DNA of 11,040 nt, from assembly GCA_900754175.1 (NCBI GenBank), contig CAAEBS010000148.1, positions 1 to 11,040 of the forward strand, read 5' to 3'. How positions within the stretch are numbered: the stretch's first letter is position 1; each line of letters begins with the position of its first letter. The notes under the pieces were generated by a model that worked only from the letters and a program-made list of their open reading frames with translations, was not told where the DNA came from and did not search any database. Made by a program: the position numbers and the translations under genes. The stretch is from Clostridia bacterium (GTDB taxonomy: Bacteria > Bacillota > Clostridia > Oscillospirales > CAG-272). Positions 1 to 8,131 of the stretch are shown in pieces.

Positions 1-1831
1 CCTCCAGAGCCTCGTAAAGAGCCTCGAAGTCAGCCTGCTGCATGGGCATGATCTTTGCCAAAGCGGTTTCACGCTCTTCTACCGTGTCAGAGCAGATCAT
101 TTCACGGAAAGCGGCAATTCTGTCCGGATCAAAGAACATATGCTCGGTACGGCACAGACCGATACCCTCGGCGCCAAGCTCACGAGCCTTCATTGCGTCT
201 CTCGGGGTGTCTGCGTTGGTGCGCACCTTCAGCTTGCGGTACTTGTCCGCCCAAGCCATGATACGACCGAAGTCGCCGCCGATGACAGCGTCAACCGTGG
301 GGATGATGCCGTCGTAGATGTTACCGGTGGAACCGTCGATGGAGATGAAGTCGCCCTCGTGGTAGGTCTTGCCTGCCAGCGTGAACTGCTTGTTGTCCTC
401 ATCCATAATGATGTCGCCGCAACCGGAAACACAGCAGGTTCCCATACCTCTTGCAACCACTGCTGCGTGAGAGGTCATACCGCCACGGACGGTGAGGATA
501 CCCTGAGAAGCCTTCATACCGGTGATGTCCTCGGGAGAGGTCTCCAGACGGACCAGAACCACCTTCTTACCGGCGTTCTTCCAAGCCTCTGCATCATCGG
601 CAGAGAACACGATCTGACCGCAAGCGGCGCCGGGGGATGCACCCAGACCCTTACCAACGGGGTTAGCCGCTTTCAGAGCCTTGGCGTCGAACTGCGGGTG
701 AAGCAGGGTGTCAAGGTTACGGGGGTCGATCATCAGAACGGCCTCCTGCTCGGTGCGCATACCCTCGTCCACGAGGTCGCAGGCGATCTTGAGAGCCGCC
801 TGAGCGGTACGCTTACCGTTACGGGTCTGGAGCATATAGAGCTTGCCGTGTTCTACGGTGAACTCCATATCCTGCATATCCCGGTAGTGATCTTCCAGGG
901 TCTTGCAGACCGTCTTGAACTGAGCGAAAGCCTCGGGGAACTTTTCAGCCATTTCAGCGATCGGCATCGGCGTACGAACGCCGGCAACCACGTCTTCGCC
1001 CTGTGCGTTGACCAGGAACTCGCCCATCAGCTTCTTTTCGCCGGTAGCGGGGTCACGGGTAAAGGCAACACCGGTTCCGCAATCGTCACCCATGTTACCG
1101 AAAGCCATCATCTGCACGTTGACAGCGGTACCCCAGGAGTAGGGGATATCATTGTCACGGCGATATACGTTTGCACGGGGGTTGTCCCAGGAGCGGAACA
1201 CAGCCTTGATAGCGCCGAGGAGCTGTTCCTTAGGATCAGACGGGAACTCAGCACCGATCTTGGACTTGTACTCAGCCTTGAACTGGTTGGCAAGCGTCTT
1301 GAGGTCGTCGGCGGTCAGCTCGACGTCGAACTTCACGCCCTTTTCCTCTTTCATCTTGTCGATCAGCTGTTCAAAGTACTTCTTACCAACCTCCATAACG
1401 ACGTCGGAGTACATCTGGATAAATCTTCTGTAGCAGTCCCAAGCCCAACGGGGATTGCCGGACATTTTGGCAATTGCCTCCACAACGTCCTCATTCAGAC
1501 CGAGGTTCAGAATGGTGTCCATCATACCGGGCATGGATGCACGGGCGCCGGAACGCACCGACACGAGAAGGGGATTCTTCATATCGCCGAACTTTTTGCC
1601 GGTGATAGTCTCCATTTTCTCGATGTAGGTCATGATCTCAGCCATAATGCCTTCATTGATCTGACGACCGTCCTCGTAATACTGGGTGCACGCCTCGGTA
1701 GAGATGGTGAAGCCCTGGGGAACCGGCAGACCGATGTTGGTCATTTCGGCAAGGTTGGCTCCTTTACCGCCGAGAAGCTCACGCATATTGGCGTTGCCTT
1801 CGGTGAACAGGTAGCAATACTTCTTTGCCAT
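1..1831 (-). CDS. ppdK: Pyruvate, phosphate dikinase (PPDK), N-terminal 610 residues; 3' end outside window
   Basis: The enzyme interconverts ATP + phosphate + pyruvate and AMP + PPi + phosphoenolpyruvate in the cytoplasm, and serves PPi-linked glycolysis or gluconeogenesis in anaerobes. The protein starts MAKKYCYLFTEGNANMRELL. It shows the N-terminal ATP-grasp region, with the DMEFTVEHGKLYMLQTRNG segment, and then the swivelling phosphohistidine domain with GGMTSHAAVVARGMG. The catalytic His falls at residue 455 and the PEP-site Arg of GLCRTEHMF at residue 561, the same numbers as in Clostridium symbiosum PPDK. The family is about 875 residues long, so roughly 265 residues of the PEP/pyruvate barrel lie beyond the left edge. 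The start is ATG at 1831-1829, preceded by GGAGG (1842-1846, minus) with a 10-base spacer. It is transcribed divergently from pth-mfd. No frameshift is visible. Confidence 0.97.
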   Translation of the reverse strand, partial: MAKKYCYLFTEGNANMRELLGGKGANLAEMTNIGLPVPQGFTISTEACTQYYEDGRQINEGIMAEIMTYIEKMETITGKKFGDMKNPLLVSVRSGARASMPGMMDTILNLGLNEDVVEAIAKMSGNPRWAWDCYRRFIQMYSDVVMEVGKKYFEQLIDKMKEEKGVKFDVELTADDLKTLANQFKAEYKSKIGAEFPSDPKEQLLGAIKAVFRSWDNPRANVYRRDNDIPYSWGTAVNVQMMAFGNMGDDCGTGVAFTRDPATGEKKLMGEFLVNAQGEDVVAGVRTPMPIAEMAEKFPEAFAQFKTVCKTLEDHYRDMQDMEFTVEHGKLYMLQTRNGKRTAQAALKIACDLVDEGMRTEQEAVLMIDPRNLDTLLHPQFDAKALKAANPVGKGLGASPGAACGQIVFSADDAEAWKNAGKKVVLVRLETSPEDITGMKASQGILTVRGGMTSHAAVVARGMGTCCVSGCGDIIMDEDNKQFTLAGKTYHEGDFISIDGSTGNIYDGIIPTVDAVIGGDFGRIMAWADKYRKLKVRTNADTPRDAMKARELGAEGIGLCRTEHMFFDPDRIAAFREMICSDTVEERETALAKIMPMQQADFEALYEALE

Positions 1832-1916
1832 GTGGTAAATACCTCCATATTAAATAAATTTTTGACAAATGCAGGGTCATGCACGGCAAAAATTTCCGCT
1901 GTGCACAACAACCATT

Positions 1917-1945
1917 ATTATACCATATAACGGACGGCTTGACCA
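1917..1945 (-). promoter_or_regulatory. Sigma-A promoter of ppdK
   Basis: Read on the minus strand, TGGTCA (1940-1945) is followed by 17 bases and TATAAT (1917-1922). A TG extension one base upstream of the -10 gives ATATGGTATAAT. The predicted start near 1910 leaves a leader of about 80 bases before the ppdK ATG. No known riboswitch motif is seen in that leader. Confidence 0.75.
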
Positions 1946-2018
1946 TAGGCTTTTCATAATTTTCCAAGGCTTATATTGTAAACTTTTTGTGAACAGGCAG
2001 AAAAGACCGGAATATCGG

Positions 2019-2047
2019 TTGCATTTTGGCGGGATTTGTAATATAAT
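2019..2047 (+). promoter_or_regulatory. Sigma-A promoter of the pth-mfd operon
   Basis: TTGCAT (2019-2024), a 17-base spacer and TATAAT (2042-2047). The predicted start is near 2054, and no other strong promoter is seen before pth. Confidence 0.7.
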
Positions 2048-2198
2048 TAAGTAAAGTTCCGGCGGTGCGGGTTCTGTCGCTTGCCGGATCATATCTGAAT
2101 TTTTGCGTGAGGTTCCGGCGTGCCGGGCTTTGCGTTTTTTCGGCGTTACAGAGAAACGGAAAGGAAAGGATGCGGCGGCTTGCCGCAGGGAAAAGAAA

Positions 2199-2870
2199 AT
2201 GGCGGATATTGCGGAGCTGTTCCGGAGAATTGCGAAAAAAGAGGAGGAGCCTGCCGGCGGTGCGGTTTCATATCTTTTGGTGGGGCTTGGAAATCCCGGG
2301 GCGCAGTACAGCGCCACCCGGCACAACGCGGGCTTTATGGCGCTTGACCATGCGGCGCAACGTTACGGCGTAAGGACCGACCGTGCCCGTTTCAGGTCGC
2401 TTTCGGGCGAGGGGCGGATCGCCGGCGAACGGGTGCTTTTCCTGAAGCCGCAGACCTTTATGAATCTTTCGGGCGAGGCGGTCGGCGAGGCGGCAAAGTT
2501 TTACAAAATCCCCCCGGAGCGGGTGATCGTGCTGTCGGACGATATTTCGCTTGACGTAGGACGGCTCCGGTTGCGCCGGAAAGGAAGCGCCGGGGGACAC
2601 AACGGGCTGAAAAGCATTGCGGAGCATCTGGGGAGCGAGGACTTTCCGAGGATCAAGATCGGGGTGGGGCAGAAGCCACATCCGGATTACGATCTGGCGG
2701 CGTGGGTGCTGGCAACACTTGACGCAGGACAGCTGAAAACGATGCAGGAAAGCTTTGACGGGCTGGAAGCCGGACTGGAAAAGCTGATAGCAGGTGATAT
2801 CGAGGGGGCAATGCAGATCTGCAACCGCCCCGTACAGGAACACCGTGGAGAAAACGGAGAACAAAAATGA
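2199..2870 (+). CDS. pth: Peptidyl-tRNA hydrolase
   Basis: Pth cleaves the ester bond between peptide and tRNA in prematurely released peptidyl-tRNAs, recycling tRNA in the cytoplasm. With the chosen start the protein has 223 residues, against about 190-195 for typical Pth. The excess is a charged N-terminal extension of about 22 residues before YLLVGLGNPG. Conserved residues are visible: N32 of GLGNPG, catalytic H42 in ATRHNAGF, N89 in FMNLSG, D114 (the E. coli D93 equivalent) and H134-N135 in GGHNGLKSI. The ATG at 2199 is chosen because AGGG (2187-2190) lies 8 bases upstream. An in-frame ATG at 2103 would add 32 residues of low-complexity, poorly supported sequence. The stop overlaps the mfd start as ATGA, which suggests translational coupling. 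Confidence 0.95.
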   Translation: MADIAELFRRIAKKEEEPAGGAVSYLLVGLGNPGAQYSATRHNAGFMALDHAAQRYGVRTDRARFRSLSGEGRIAGERVLFLKPQTFMNLSGEAVGEAAKFYKIPPERVIVLSDDISLDVGRLRLRRKGSAGGHNGLKSIAEHLGSEDFPRIKIGVGQKPHPDYDLAAWVLATLDAGQLKTMQESFDGLEAGLEKLIAGDIEGAMQICNRPVQEHRGENGEQK

Positions 2871-5800
2871 GCAGTATACTGACCGATCTGATCCGGACGG
2901 ACGGCGAATACCGTCAGCTTCTGAAAGCGGCGGAAGCGCAGAAGAGCGCCGCCAAGCAACAGCCGATCTGCGTGACCGGGCTTTGCGACGGTGCCGCCGA
3001 TGCGGCGTATGTGTCGCTTCTGGAGGATCTGAAAACCAAAGACGCCCGGGCGGCGCTTCTGATCTGCCCCGAGGAAAAGGAATGTGTGCGCCTGAAGAAC
3101 CTGCTTTGCCGGTACGGTGTGCGCACCGCCTTTTACATGGGACGGGATCTTACTTTTTATAATATTACCGCCTCTCATGAGTACGAGCATGAGAGGCTGC
3201 GGGTGCTTTCCGCCCTTCTTGAAGGTGAGCTGGATGCGGTGGTGACCACCCCGGACGCCCTCCTTGGCTACACCGTGCCGCCGGACCGGCTGGTGGATGC
3301 CGCTATCCGGATCGCTTACGGCGATACGGGCATCGACCCTGCCGCCCTTTCGGAGCGGCTGGTGGCGGCGGGCTATGTGCGGGTGGAGCTGGTGGATTCT
3401 CCCGGGCAGTTTGCACTGCGGGGCGGAATCCTTGACATCTATCCCGCCAGCGGGAAATTCACCGACGTAGACGGACAGCAGACGGTAGGCTCTTATCCTT
3501 TCCGGATTGAGCTGTTCGGGGATGAGATCGACCGCATGGAGCAGTTTGACCCCGAGACACAGCGCATGACCGTCACGCTTGACCGGGTGGAATTTTCGCC
3601 GGCACGGGAACTGCTCCTGACCCCGCAGAGCCGGGAAGAGCTGAAGCGTGCGGTAAGCGGCTGGCTTGCCCGCACCCGGGACGAACGGGCACGGGAGGAA
3701 ATGCGCTCCGAGCTTGCCGTCATCGAGGGCGGCGGGGAGATCGGATTTCTGGACAAATATATCACGCTCGTGTACCCCGAGCGGGTGTCTCTGCTGGACT
3801 ATTTCGGCAAGCAGACCACCGTGCTGATACGGGGGACCTCTGCCTGCAACGACCGGATGAAAGCCTCCCAGTGGCATCTGGATCAGACGGTGGAGGAGCT
3901 GTTGGAGGGGGGAACCATTGCCCCGAAGTACACCGATTACAGCAAGCCGCAGTCGGCGCTGGATCGGTTTCTTGACGATGCGGTCGTGGTGCATTTCGAT
4001 TCGCTCGGACAGGGAATGGCAGGAAAAAAGCTGGCGGGAATGTTCAACTTCCGCACCAAGCACGCCGTGTCGTACAGCGAAAATCTGGAGCTTCTTTGCG
4101 AGGATCTGGAGGGTTACCGGCGCTCGGGTTACCGGGTGGTGCTGACGGCGGAGAACGAGGCGGCGGCAAAGAATCTTTGCAATCTGCTCTCCGAGCGGGG
4201 CATGACGGCGCTGGTAGAGACCGACGAGGGCGATTATACGGCGGAAAGTCTGCCGAAAAACATTCTGCTCATCAAGTGGAAACAGCATATCCGGGGCTAC
4301 GAGCTTTCGGCGCCGAGGGTGGCGGTGCTCTCCACCGTTCCCGAAAACCGGGAGGGGGCGCTCAGCACCGGCGGCAAGCTTAGGCGTCGGAAGAAAAAGA
4401 AGAGCGGCACCGAAACCATTCTGTCCTATAACGATCTGGAGGTCGGAGACTTCGTGGTGCACGAGGTCTATGGTATCGGACAGTATATGGGCATTGAAAA
4501 TCTGACGGTGGACGGCGTGAGCCGGGATTATATCAACATCCGGTATGCCGGAAGCGACCGCCTGTTCCTGCCGGTGGAAAAGCTGGACATGGTGTCCAAG
4601 TACATCGGCGCCCATTCGGACGACGGACTGGTCAAGCTTTCCCGGTTCGGCGGCGCCGAGTGGGGCAAGGCAAAGGCAAGGGCAAAGGCGGCGGTCAAGG
4701 ACATTGCCAAGGACCTTATCCGGTTGTACGCCGAGCGGAGCCGCAAGCCCGGCTTTGCATTCCCGCCGGACGACGATATGCAGGCGGATTTCGAGGCGGC
4801 GTTTGAATACGACGAAACCGAGGGACAGCTGGAAGCGGCGGCGGATATCAAGGAGGACATGATGTCGCCGCACCCGATGGACCGGCTTCTGTGCGGCGAC
4901 GTGGGCTTTGGTAAGACCGAGGTTGCCATGCGGGCGGCGTATAAGGCGGTGCTGGGCGGAAAACAGGTGGCGATTCTGGTGCCGACCACTCTGCTTGCTT
5001 TACAGCATTATCAGACGCTGTGCAGCCGGATGCGTGCTTTTTCGGTCAACGTGGACATGATCTCCCGTTTCCGCAACACCAAGCAGCAGGCGCAGTCCCT
5101 GCGCAAGCTCAAGCGGGGGGATACCGATATCATCGTGGGTACCCACCGGCTGGTTTCCAAGGACGTGGAATTCCGGGATCTGGGACTGCTGATTATCGAC
5201 GAGGAACAGCGCTTTGGTGTGGCGCAGAAAGAAAAGCTCAAACAGCTTGCCGGAAACATCGACGTGCTGACCCTGACGGCGACGCCGATTCCCCGGACGC
5301 TGAATATGGCAATGGGCGGCATCCGGGACATTTCGGTGCTGGACGAGGCGCCGGGTGACCGTCTGCCGGTCCAGACCTACGTGCTGGAATACGACGAACT
5401 GATTCTCATCGAGGCGATCCGCCGGGAGCTTCGCCGGGGCGGTCAGGTATTTTATATGTATAATTTCGTGGAGGGGATCGACAGCTGTGCGGCAAGGATT
5501 GCAAAGGCGATTCCCGAAGCGAGGATCACGGTTGCGCACGGAAAAATGGAAAAGGAGCGGCTGGAGGATATCTGGAGCGAGATGCTGGCAGGGGAGATCG
5601 ACATTCTGGTCTGCACCACCATCATCGAGACCGGTGTGGATATCCCCAACGCCAACACATTGATCGTGGAGGGCGCCCAGCGGCTCGGACTTTCCCAGCT
5701 TCACCAGATCCGGGGACGGGTCGGGCGCTCCGCACGCCGTGCCTACGCCTACTTCACCTATCCGAAGGACAAAACGGTAAACGAGGTGGCAACCAAGAGA

Positions 5801-6442
5801 CTGGAAGCGATCCGGGAGTATGCGGAATTCGGTGCCGGTTTCAAGATTGCGATCCGGGACATGGAGATCCGTGGCGTGGGAAATCTGCTGGGAACCGAAC
5901 AGCACGGACATCTGGATGCGGTGGGCTACGAGCTGTATATCAAGTTGCTCAACGAAGCCGTTCTGGAGGAGCGGGGAGAGAAGGTGCCGGAGCACCGGGA
6001 GTGCACCGTCACGCTGAAGTGCGACGCCTTTATTCCCGAGAAATACGTACCGTATTCCTCCCAGCGAATGGGGCTGTACAAGCGGATCGCCCTGCTGGAG
6101 ACCCCCGAGGACCGGGACGATATTCTGGATGAGCTGATCGACCGTTTCGGCGACGTGCCGGTGCAGGTGACCAACCTGTTGACGGTGGCGCTGGTGCGTT
6201 CCGCCGCCATGAAATGCGGCATCACCTCCGTGGTGGAGGAGGCGACCGAGGTACGTATCCACCCGTCGGTGTTTGATTTCGAGGTGTGGTCGGAGCTGTC
6301 CGAACGCTACCGGGGCAGGATCCGGGTGCTGATGTCGGATGCGCCCAGCGTTGCCTTCCGCAAGCAGAAGGGCGACAAGGTGCCGGCTATGCTGTACGAG
6401 CTTTTCGTGCTTTACGCAAAGCTTCTGGAAGAATATATGTAA
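2867..6442 (+). CDS. mfd: Transcription-repair coupling factor Mfd
   Basis: Mfd is an ATP-dependent DNA translocase that pushes stalled RNA polymerase off damaged DNA and recruits UvrA. The 1191-residue protein (family about 1150) has all expected parts. A UvrB-like N-terminal module comes first, with QFALRGGILDIYP near residue 180. A basic linker (RRRKKKKSG, near 505) precedes the CarD-like RNA-polymerase-interaction domain (about 521-590, starting YNDLEVGDFVVHEVYGIGQY). The helicase core has Walker A GDVGFGKT at 677-684, DEEQ at 778-781 and TLTATPIPRTL. A RecG-like TRG segment (about 980-1020, IRGVGNLLGTEQHGHLD) and the C-terminal regulatory domain follow. The ATG overlaps the pth stop. pth next to mfd is a common Firmicute arrangement. 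No strong terminator follows; only a weak, bulged hairpin candidate lies at 6450-6498. Confidence 0.97.
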   Translation: MSSILTDLIRTDGEYRQLLKAAEAQKSAAKQQPICVTGLCDGAADAAYVSLLEDLKTKDARAALLICPEEKECVRLKNLLCRYGVRTAFYMGRDLTFYNITASHEYEHERLRVLSALLEGELDAVVTTPDALLGYTVPPDRLVDAAIRIAYGDTGIDPAALSERLVAAGYVRVELVDSPGQFALRGGILDIYPASGKFTDVDGQQTVGSYPFRIELFGDEIDRMEQFDPETQRMTVTLDRVEFSPARELLLTPQSREELKRAVSGWLARTRDERAREEMRSELAVIEGGGEIGFLDKYITLVYPERVSLLDYFGKQTTVLIRGTSACNDRMKASQWHLDQTVEELLEGGTIAPKYTDYSKPQSALDRFLDDAVVVHFDSLGQGMAGKKLAGMFNFRTKHAVSYSENLELLCEDLEGYRRSGYRVVLTAENEAAAKNLCNLLSERGMTALVETDEGDYTAESLPKNILLIKWKQHIRGYELSAPRVAVLSTVPENREGALSTGGKLRRRKKKKSGTETILSYNDLEVGDFVVHEVYGIGQYMGIENLTVDGVSRDYINIRYAGSDRLFLPVEKLDMVSKYIGAHSDDGLVKLSRFGGAEWGKAKARAKAAVKDIAKDLIRLYAERSRKPGFAFPPDDDMQADFEAAFEYDETEGQLEAAADIKEDMMSPHPMDRLLCGDVGFGKTEVAMRAAYKAVLGGKQVAILVPTTLLALQHYQTLCSRMRAFSVNVDMISRFRNTKQQAQSLRKLKRGDTDIIVGTHRLVSKDVEFRDLGLLIIDEEQRFGVAQKEKLKQLAGNIDVLTLTATPIPRTLNMAMGGIRDISVLDEAPGDRLPVQTYVLEYDELILIEAIRRELRRGGQVFYMYNFVEGIDSCAARIAKAIPEARITVAHGKMEKERLEDIWSEMLAGEIDILVCTTIIETGVDIPNANTLIVEGAQRLGLSQLHQIRGRVGRSARRAYAYFTYPKDKTVNEVATKRLEAIREYAEFGAGFKIAIRDMEIRGVGNLLGTEQHGHLDAVGYELYIKLLNEAVLEERGEKVPEHRECTVTLKCDAFIPEKYVPYSSQRMGLYKRIALLETPEDRDDILDELIDRFGDVPVQVTNLLTVALVRSAAMKCGITSVVEEATEVRIHPSVFDFEVWSELSERYRGRIRVLMSDAPSVAFRKQKGDKVPAMLYELFVLYAKLLEEYM

Positions 6443-6514
6443 GGCGTCGGATCCGGAAATCTGAATGTTTTCTGAAAATTTGCTGAAGCTTTCGGAAGTT
6501 TTTGCCCGTAGCTA

Positions 6515-6543
6515 TGGACAAAGAGCGGGGAATGCGGTATAAT
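6515..6543 (+). promoter_or_regulatory. Sigma-A promoter of the PrsA-like lipoprotein gene
   Basis: TGGACA (6515-6520), a 17-base spacer and TATAAT (6538-6543). A start near 6550 leaves about 45 bases of leader and rules out the in-frame upstream ATG at 6502 as the translation start. Confidence 0.8.
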
Positions 6544-6594
6544 GGTAAAAGAAAACTTCACGGCGGAGAGATGCCGCCAAGGAAAGGGAAAAAT

Positions 6595-7902
6595 ATGAAA
6601 GTTTGCAAGCGGGCGCTGGCGGTGGTACTGGCGCTTCTGATGATACTTTTTGCGTTTGCGGGGTGCGCCTCGGGCGGGAAAAAGGTGATGAAGCTGAAAG
6701 ACGCTTCGATTTCGGAAAATATGTTCCGGCTTTTCCTCTCCCGGATGAAGGGCAACCTGTGCTCGGCGTATGCGTTCGGCAGTCAGGCACTGCGGGATTC
6801 CTTCTGGGATACCGTGATGGACGCCGACGGCACGACCTACAACGATTATTACGTGGATCAGGTCAAGGAAAGCGCCAAGACCTACCTTGCGGCGCTCCAG
6901 CTTTTTGAGGACCGGGGGCTGAAACTTCCTCAGTCGTATATCGACGAGATCGACGAGGAGATGAAGCGCCTGGTGGAGGAAGAGGGAGACGGCTCCAAGA
7001 ACACGCTGAACGCCATGCTTGCCGAATACGGCGTGAACTACAAGATTTTGCGGGAGGCGTATATTCTGGAGGCAAAGATCTCCTATCTGCGGGAGGATCT
7101 GTTCGGTGCAAACGGCTCCAAGGTGTCGCCTGCGCTGATCGAGGATTATTATCAGCAGAATTACGCCCGTTTCAAGCAGGTGTTCCTTTACACCTACGAG
7201 CTTGTCTACGAGACGGATGAAAACGGCGACAACATCTGGTACACCGACAGTGGCAAGGTTGCCTACGACAAGGCGTCCCCCAATAAGCAGAAGACCGATG
7301 AAAACGGGGCGGTGGTAAAGGATAAGAACGGCGATATCATCTACGTCACCGAGGACGGAAAGATCGCTTACGACAAAAAGAACGGAAGCCGCAAGAACGT
7401 GATGGACGCAAGCGGCAACCAGATGATCCGGAATTACGACAGCGATGAGCGCAAGCTGGTCATCGACCGTGCCACGCAGATCATGGCAAAGGCGGACGAG
7501 GGCGATACCGGAATGTTCGATACGCTGGTCAAGGAATACAGCGAGGACACCGGCATGGACACCTACCCGAACGGCATCTATCTGACCGCCGATACCAATT
7601 ACGATTCGCCGGAGGTGGTCGAGGCGCTGTTTGAAATGAAGGTCGGAGAGGTGCGGATGATCCGCTCCGAGTACGGAATCCACATCGTCATGAAGTACGA
7701 GCTGGATACGGCGGCATATGAGAAAGAGGAAAACTCCGATTTCTTTTTGAGCACCACCTCCTCGGGCTACGTCTTTATGAACGATCTGCTGGATAAACTG
7801 TACGCTGACTATCTGGAAAAGTACAAGGCGGATATCGAGGTGGACGAGGAAGCGCTCAAAGGACTGGATATGAAGAGCGTGGGCGCCAATTACAGTTATT
7901 GA
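6595..7902 (+). CDS. PrsA/SurA-like parvulin-type peptidylprolyl isomerase lipoprotein
   Basis: Probable extracytoplasmic folding factor anchored to the outer face of the membrane; 435 residues. The N-terminus has positive charges, a hydrophobic core (A7-A22) and a lipobox-like FAGC with C24 as the likely lipidated residue (F at -3 instead of the usual L). A helical SurA-N-like chaperone region covers about 30-190. The parvulin domain starts at about 195 and resumes after an insertion at about 206-281 that contains a repeated 19-residue unit. It then has FDTLVKEYSEDTG, an ALFEMKVGEV segment and YGIHIV with H363. The His usually found in the first strand (RASHILV type) is Tyr here (YTYELV), and the GGDLG loop is degenerate, so catalysis is doubtful. 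The ATG at 6595 follows AAGGG (6584-6588) by 6 bases. It lies downstream of mfd but has its own promoter. Family call is firm; substrate is unknown. Confidence 0.85.
   Translation: MKVCKRALAVVLALLMILFAFAGCASGGKKVMKLKDASISENMFRLFLSRMKGNLCSAYAFGSQALRDSFWDTVMDADGTTYNDYYVDQVKESAKTYLAALQLFEDRGLKLPQSYIDEIDEEMKRLVEEEGDGSKNTLNAMLAEYGVNYKILREAYILEAKISYLREDLFGANGSKVSPALIEDYYQQNYARFKQVFLYTYELVYETDENGDNIWYTDSGKVAYDKASPNKQKTDENGAVVKDKNGDIIYVTEDGKIAYDKKNGSRKNVMDASGNQMIRNYDSDERKLVIDRATQIMAKADEGDTGMFDTLVKEYSEDTGMDTYPNGIYLTADTNYDSPEVVEALFEMKVGEVRMIRSEYGIHIVMKYELDTAAYEKEENSDFFLSTTSSGYVFMNDLLDKLYADYLEKYKADIEVDEEALKGLDMKSVGANYSY
7216..7377 (+). repeat. Tandem 19-residue coding repeat inside the parvulin domain
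   Basis: Residues 208-226 (DENGDNIWYTDSGKVAYDK) and 243-261 (DKNGDIIYVTEDGKIAYDK) match at 12 of 19 positions and are offset by 35 residues. A half-unit (DENGAVV, 235-241) lies between them. The units look like short beta-hairpins with DxNGD turns. They sit between the first strand and first helix of the parvulin fold. Confidence 0.75.
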
Positions 7903-7906
7903 ATTG

Positions 7907-7920
7907 TTACAAATTTGTAA
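7907..7920. repeat. Perfect 14-base palindrome upstream of the thiT promoter
   Basis: TTACAAATTTGTAA reads identically on both strands. It lies 5 bases after the lipoprotein stop codon and 17 bases before the thiT -35 box. It has no U-tract, so it is not a standard terminator. It may be an operator or chance in AT-rich DNA. Confidence 0.45.
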
Positions 7921-7937
7921 ACGATTGACCGCCGCTC

Positions 7938-7966
7938 TTGTAAAATCCCTTGGCGTATGGTATAAT
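7938..7966 (+). promoter_or_regulatory. Sigma-A promoter of the TPP riboswitch-thiT unit
   Basis: TTGTAA (7938-7943), a 17-base spacer and TATAAT (7961-7966) with an extended TG giving TATGGTATAAT. The start near 7973 lies just before the aptamer. Confidence 0.8.
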
Positions 7967-7986
7967 AACGCCCGTAAAATCGCATA

Positions 7987-8069
7987 GAAATCGGGGGTGC
8001 CCCAGTGGCTGAGACGGCTTTGCCGAACCCTTATACCTGATACGGATAATGCCGGCGTAGGGAGATTGC
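7987..8069 (+). promoter_or_regulatory. TPP riboswitch (THI element)
   Basis: The aptamer shows the conserved THI-box blocks in order: GGGGGTGCC (7993-8001), GCTGAGA (8008-8014), a P3 hairpin CGGC-TTT-GCCG (8015-8025), ACCCTT, ACCTGAT and CGGATAATGCCGGCGTAGGGA (8043-8063, P4/P5). AATC and GATT flank it and can close P1. Thiamine pyrophosphate binding would be expected to favour the terminator just downstream and reduce thiT expression. I could not identify the antiterminator pairing with certainty. Confidence 0.95.
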
Positions 8070-8093
8070 TTTTCTGAATCAAGAAAAATGACG

Positions 8094-8131
8094 AACCGCA
8101 CGGAGATTTCCGTGCGGTTTTGAATTTTTTT
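8094..8131 (+). terminator. Intrinsic terminator, expression platform of the TPP riboswitch
   Basis: AACCGCACGGA (8094-8104) pairs with TCCGTGCGGTT (8109-8119) as an 11-base-pair stem with a 4-base loop. TTTT and, after GAA, a run of seven T follow. It lies between the aptamer and the thiT ribosome site, as expected for transcriptional control. Confidence 0.92.

Larger units (their letters stand above)
1832..2198. other. Divergent intergenic region between ppdK and pth
   Basis: About 370 bases without a credible gene. It holds the ppdK leader, the two divergent promoters (their -35 boxes about 75 bases apart) and a pth leader of about 145 bases. The pth leader contains a small hairpin, TGCGGC (2171-2176) with GCCGCA (2182-2187), that abuts the pth ribosome site. 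An ATG at 2170 with AAGGA upstream opens a 67-codon frame running over the start of pth in another frame. It has no recognisable product. Confidence 0.6.

Noticed and set aside
140..1930. Long open frame (596 codons) on the plus strand opposite ppdK
   Set aside because: The minus strand encodes an unmistakable PPDK with catalytic His455 and Arg561 in place. The plus frame is its codon-bias shadow and matches no family.
1971..2006. TTGTAAAC and TTGTGAAC pair between the divergent promoters, considered as a Rex-type operator
   Set aside because: The copies are direct, not inverted, so they do not form the palindrome that Rex needs.
2103..2198. Longer N-terminus for Pth from the ATG at 2103
   Set aside because: It would add 32 atypical residues to an already long Pth. 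The ATG at 2199 has a proper ribosome site.
2687..4873. 728-codon open frame opposite mfd, and a similar 420-codon one at 5000-6262
   Set aside because: They mirror the mfd reading frame in GC-rich DNA and give arginine- and histidine-rich low-complexity protein, with no ribosome site or promoter.
6443..6500. Possible terminator after mfd
   Set aside because: The only stem (CCGGAAA with a bulged TTTCGG) has a long loop and a short T-run, too weak to call.
6502..6594. Longer N-terminus for the lipoprotein from 6502
   Set aside because: It would start upstream of the predicted promoter and bury the signal peptide.
6412..8082. 556-codon open frame on the minus strand opposite the lipoprotein gene
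   Set aside because: It runs through the TPP riboswitch, two plus-strand promoters and the end of mfd, and shows no family features.
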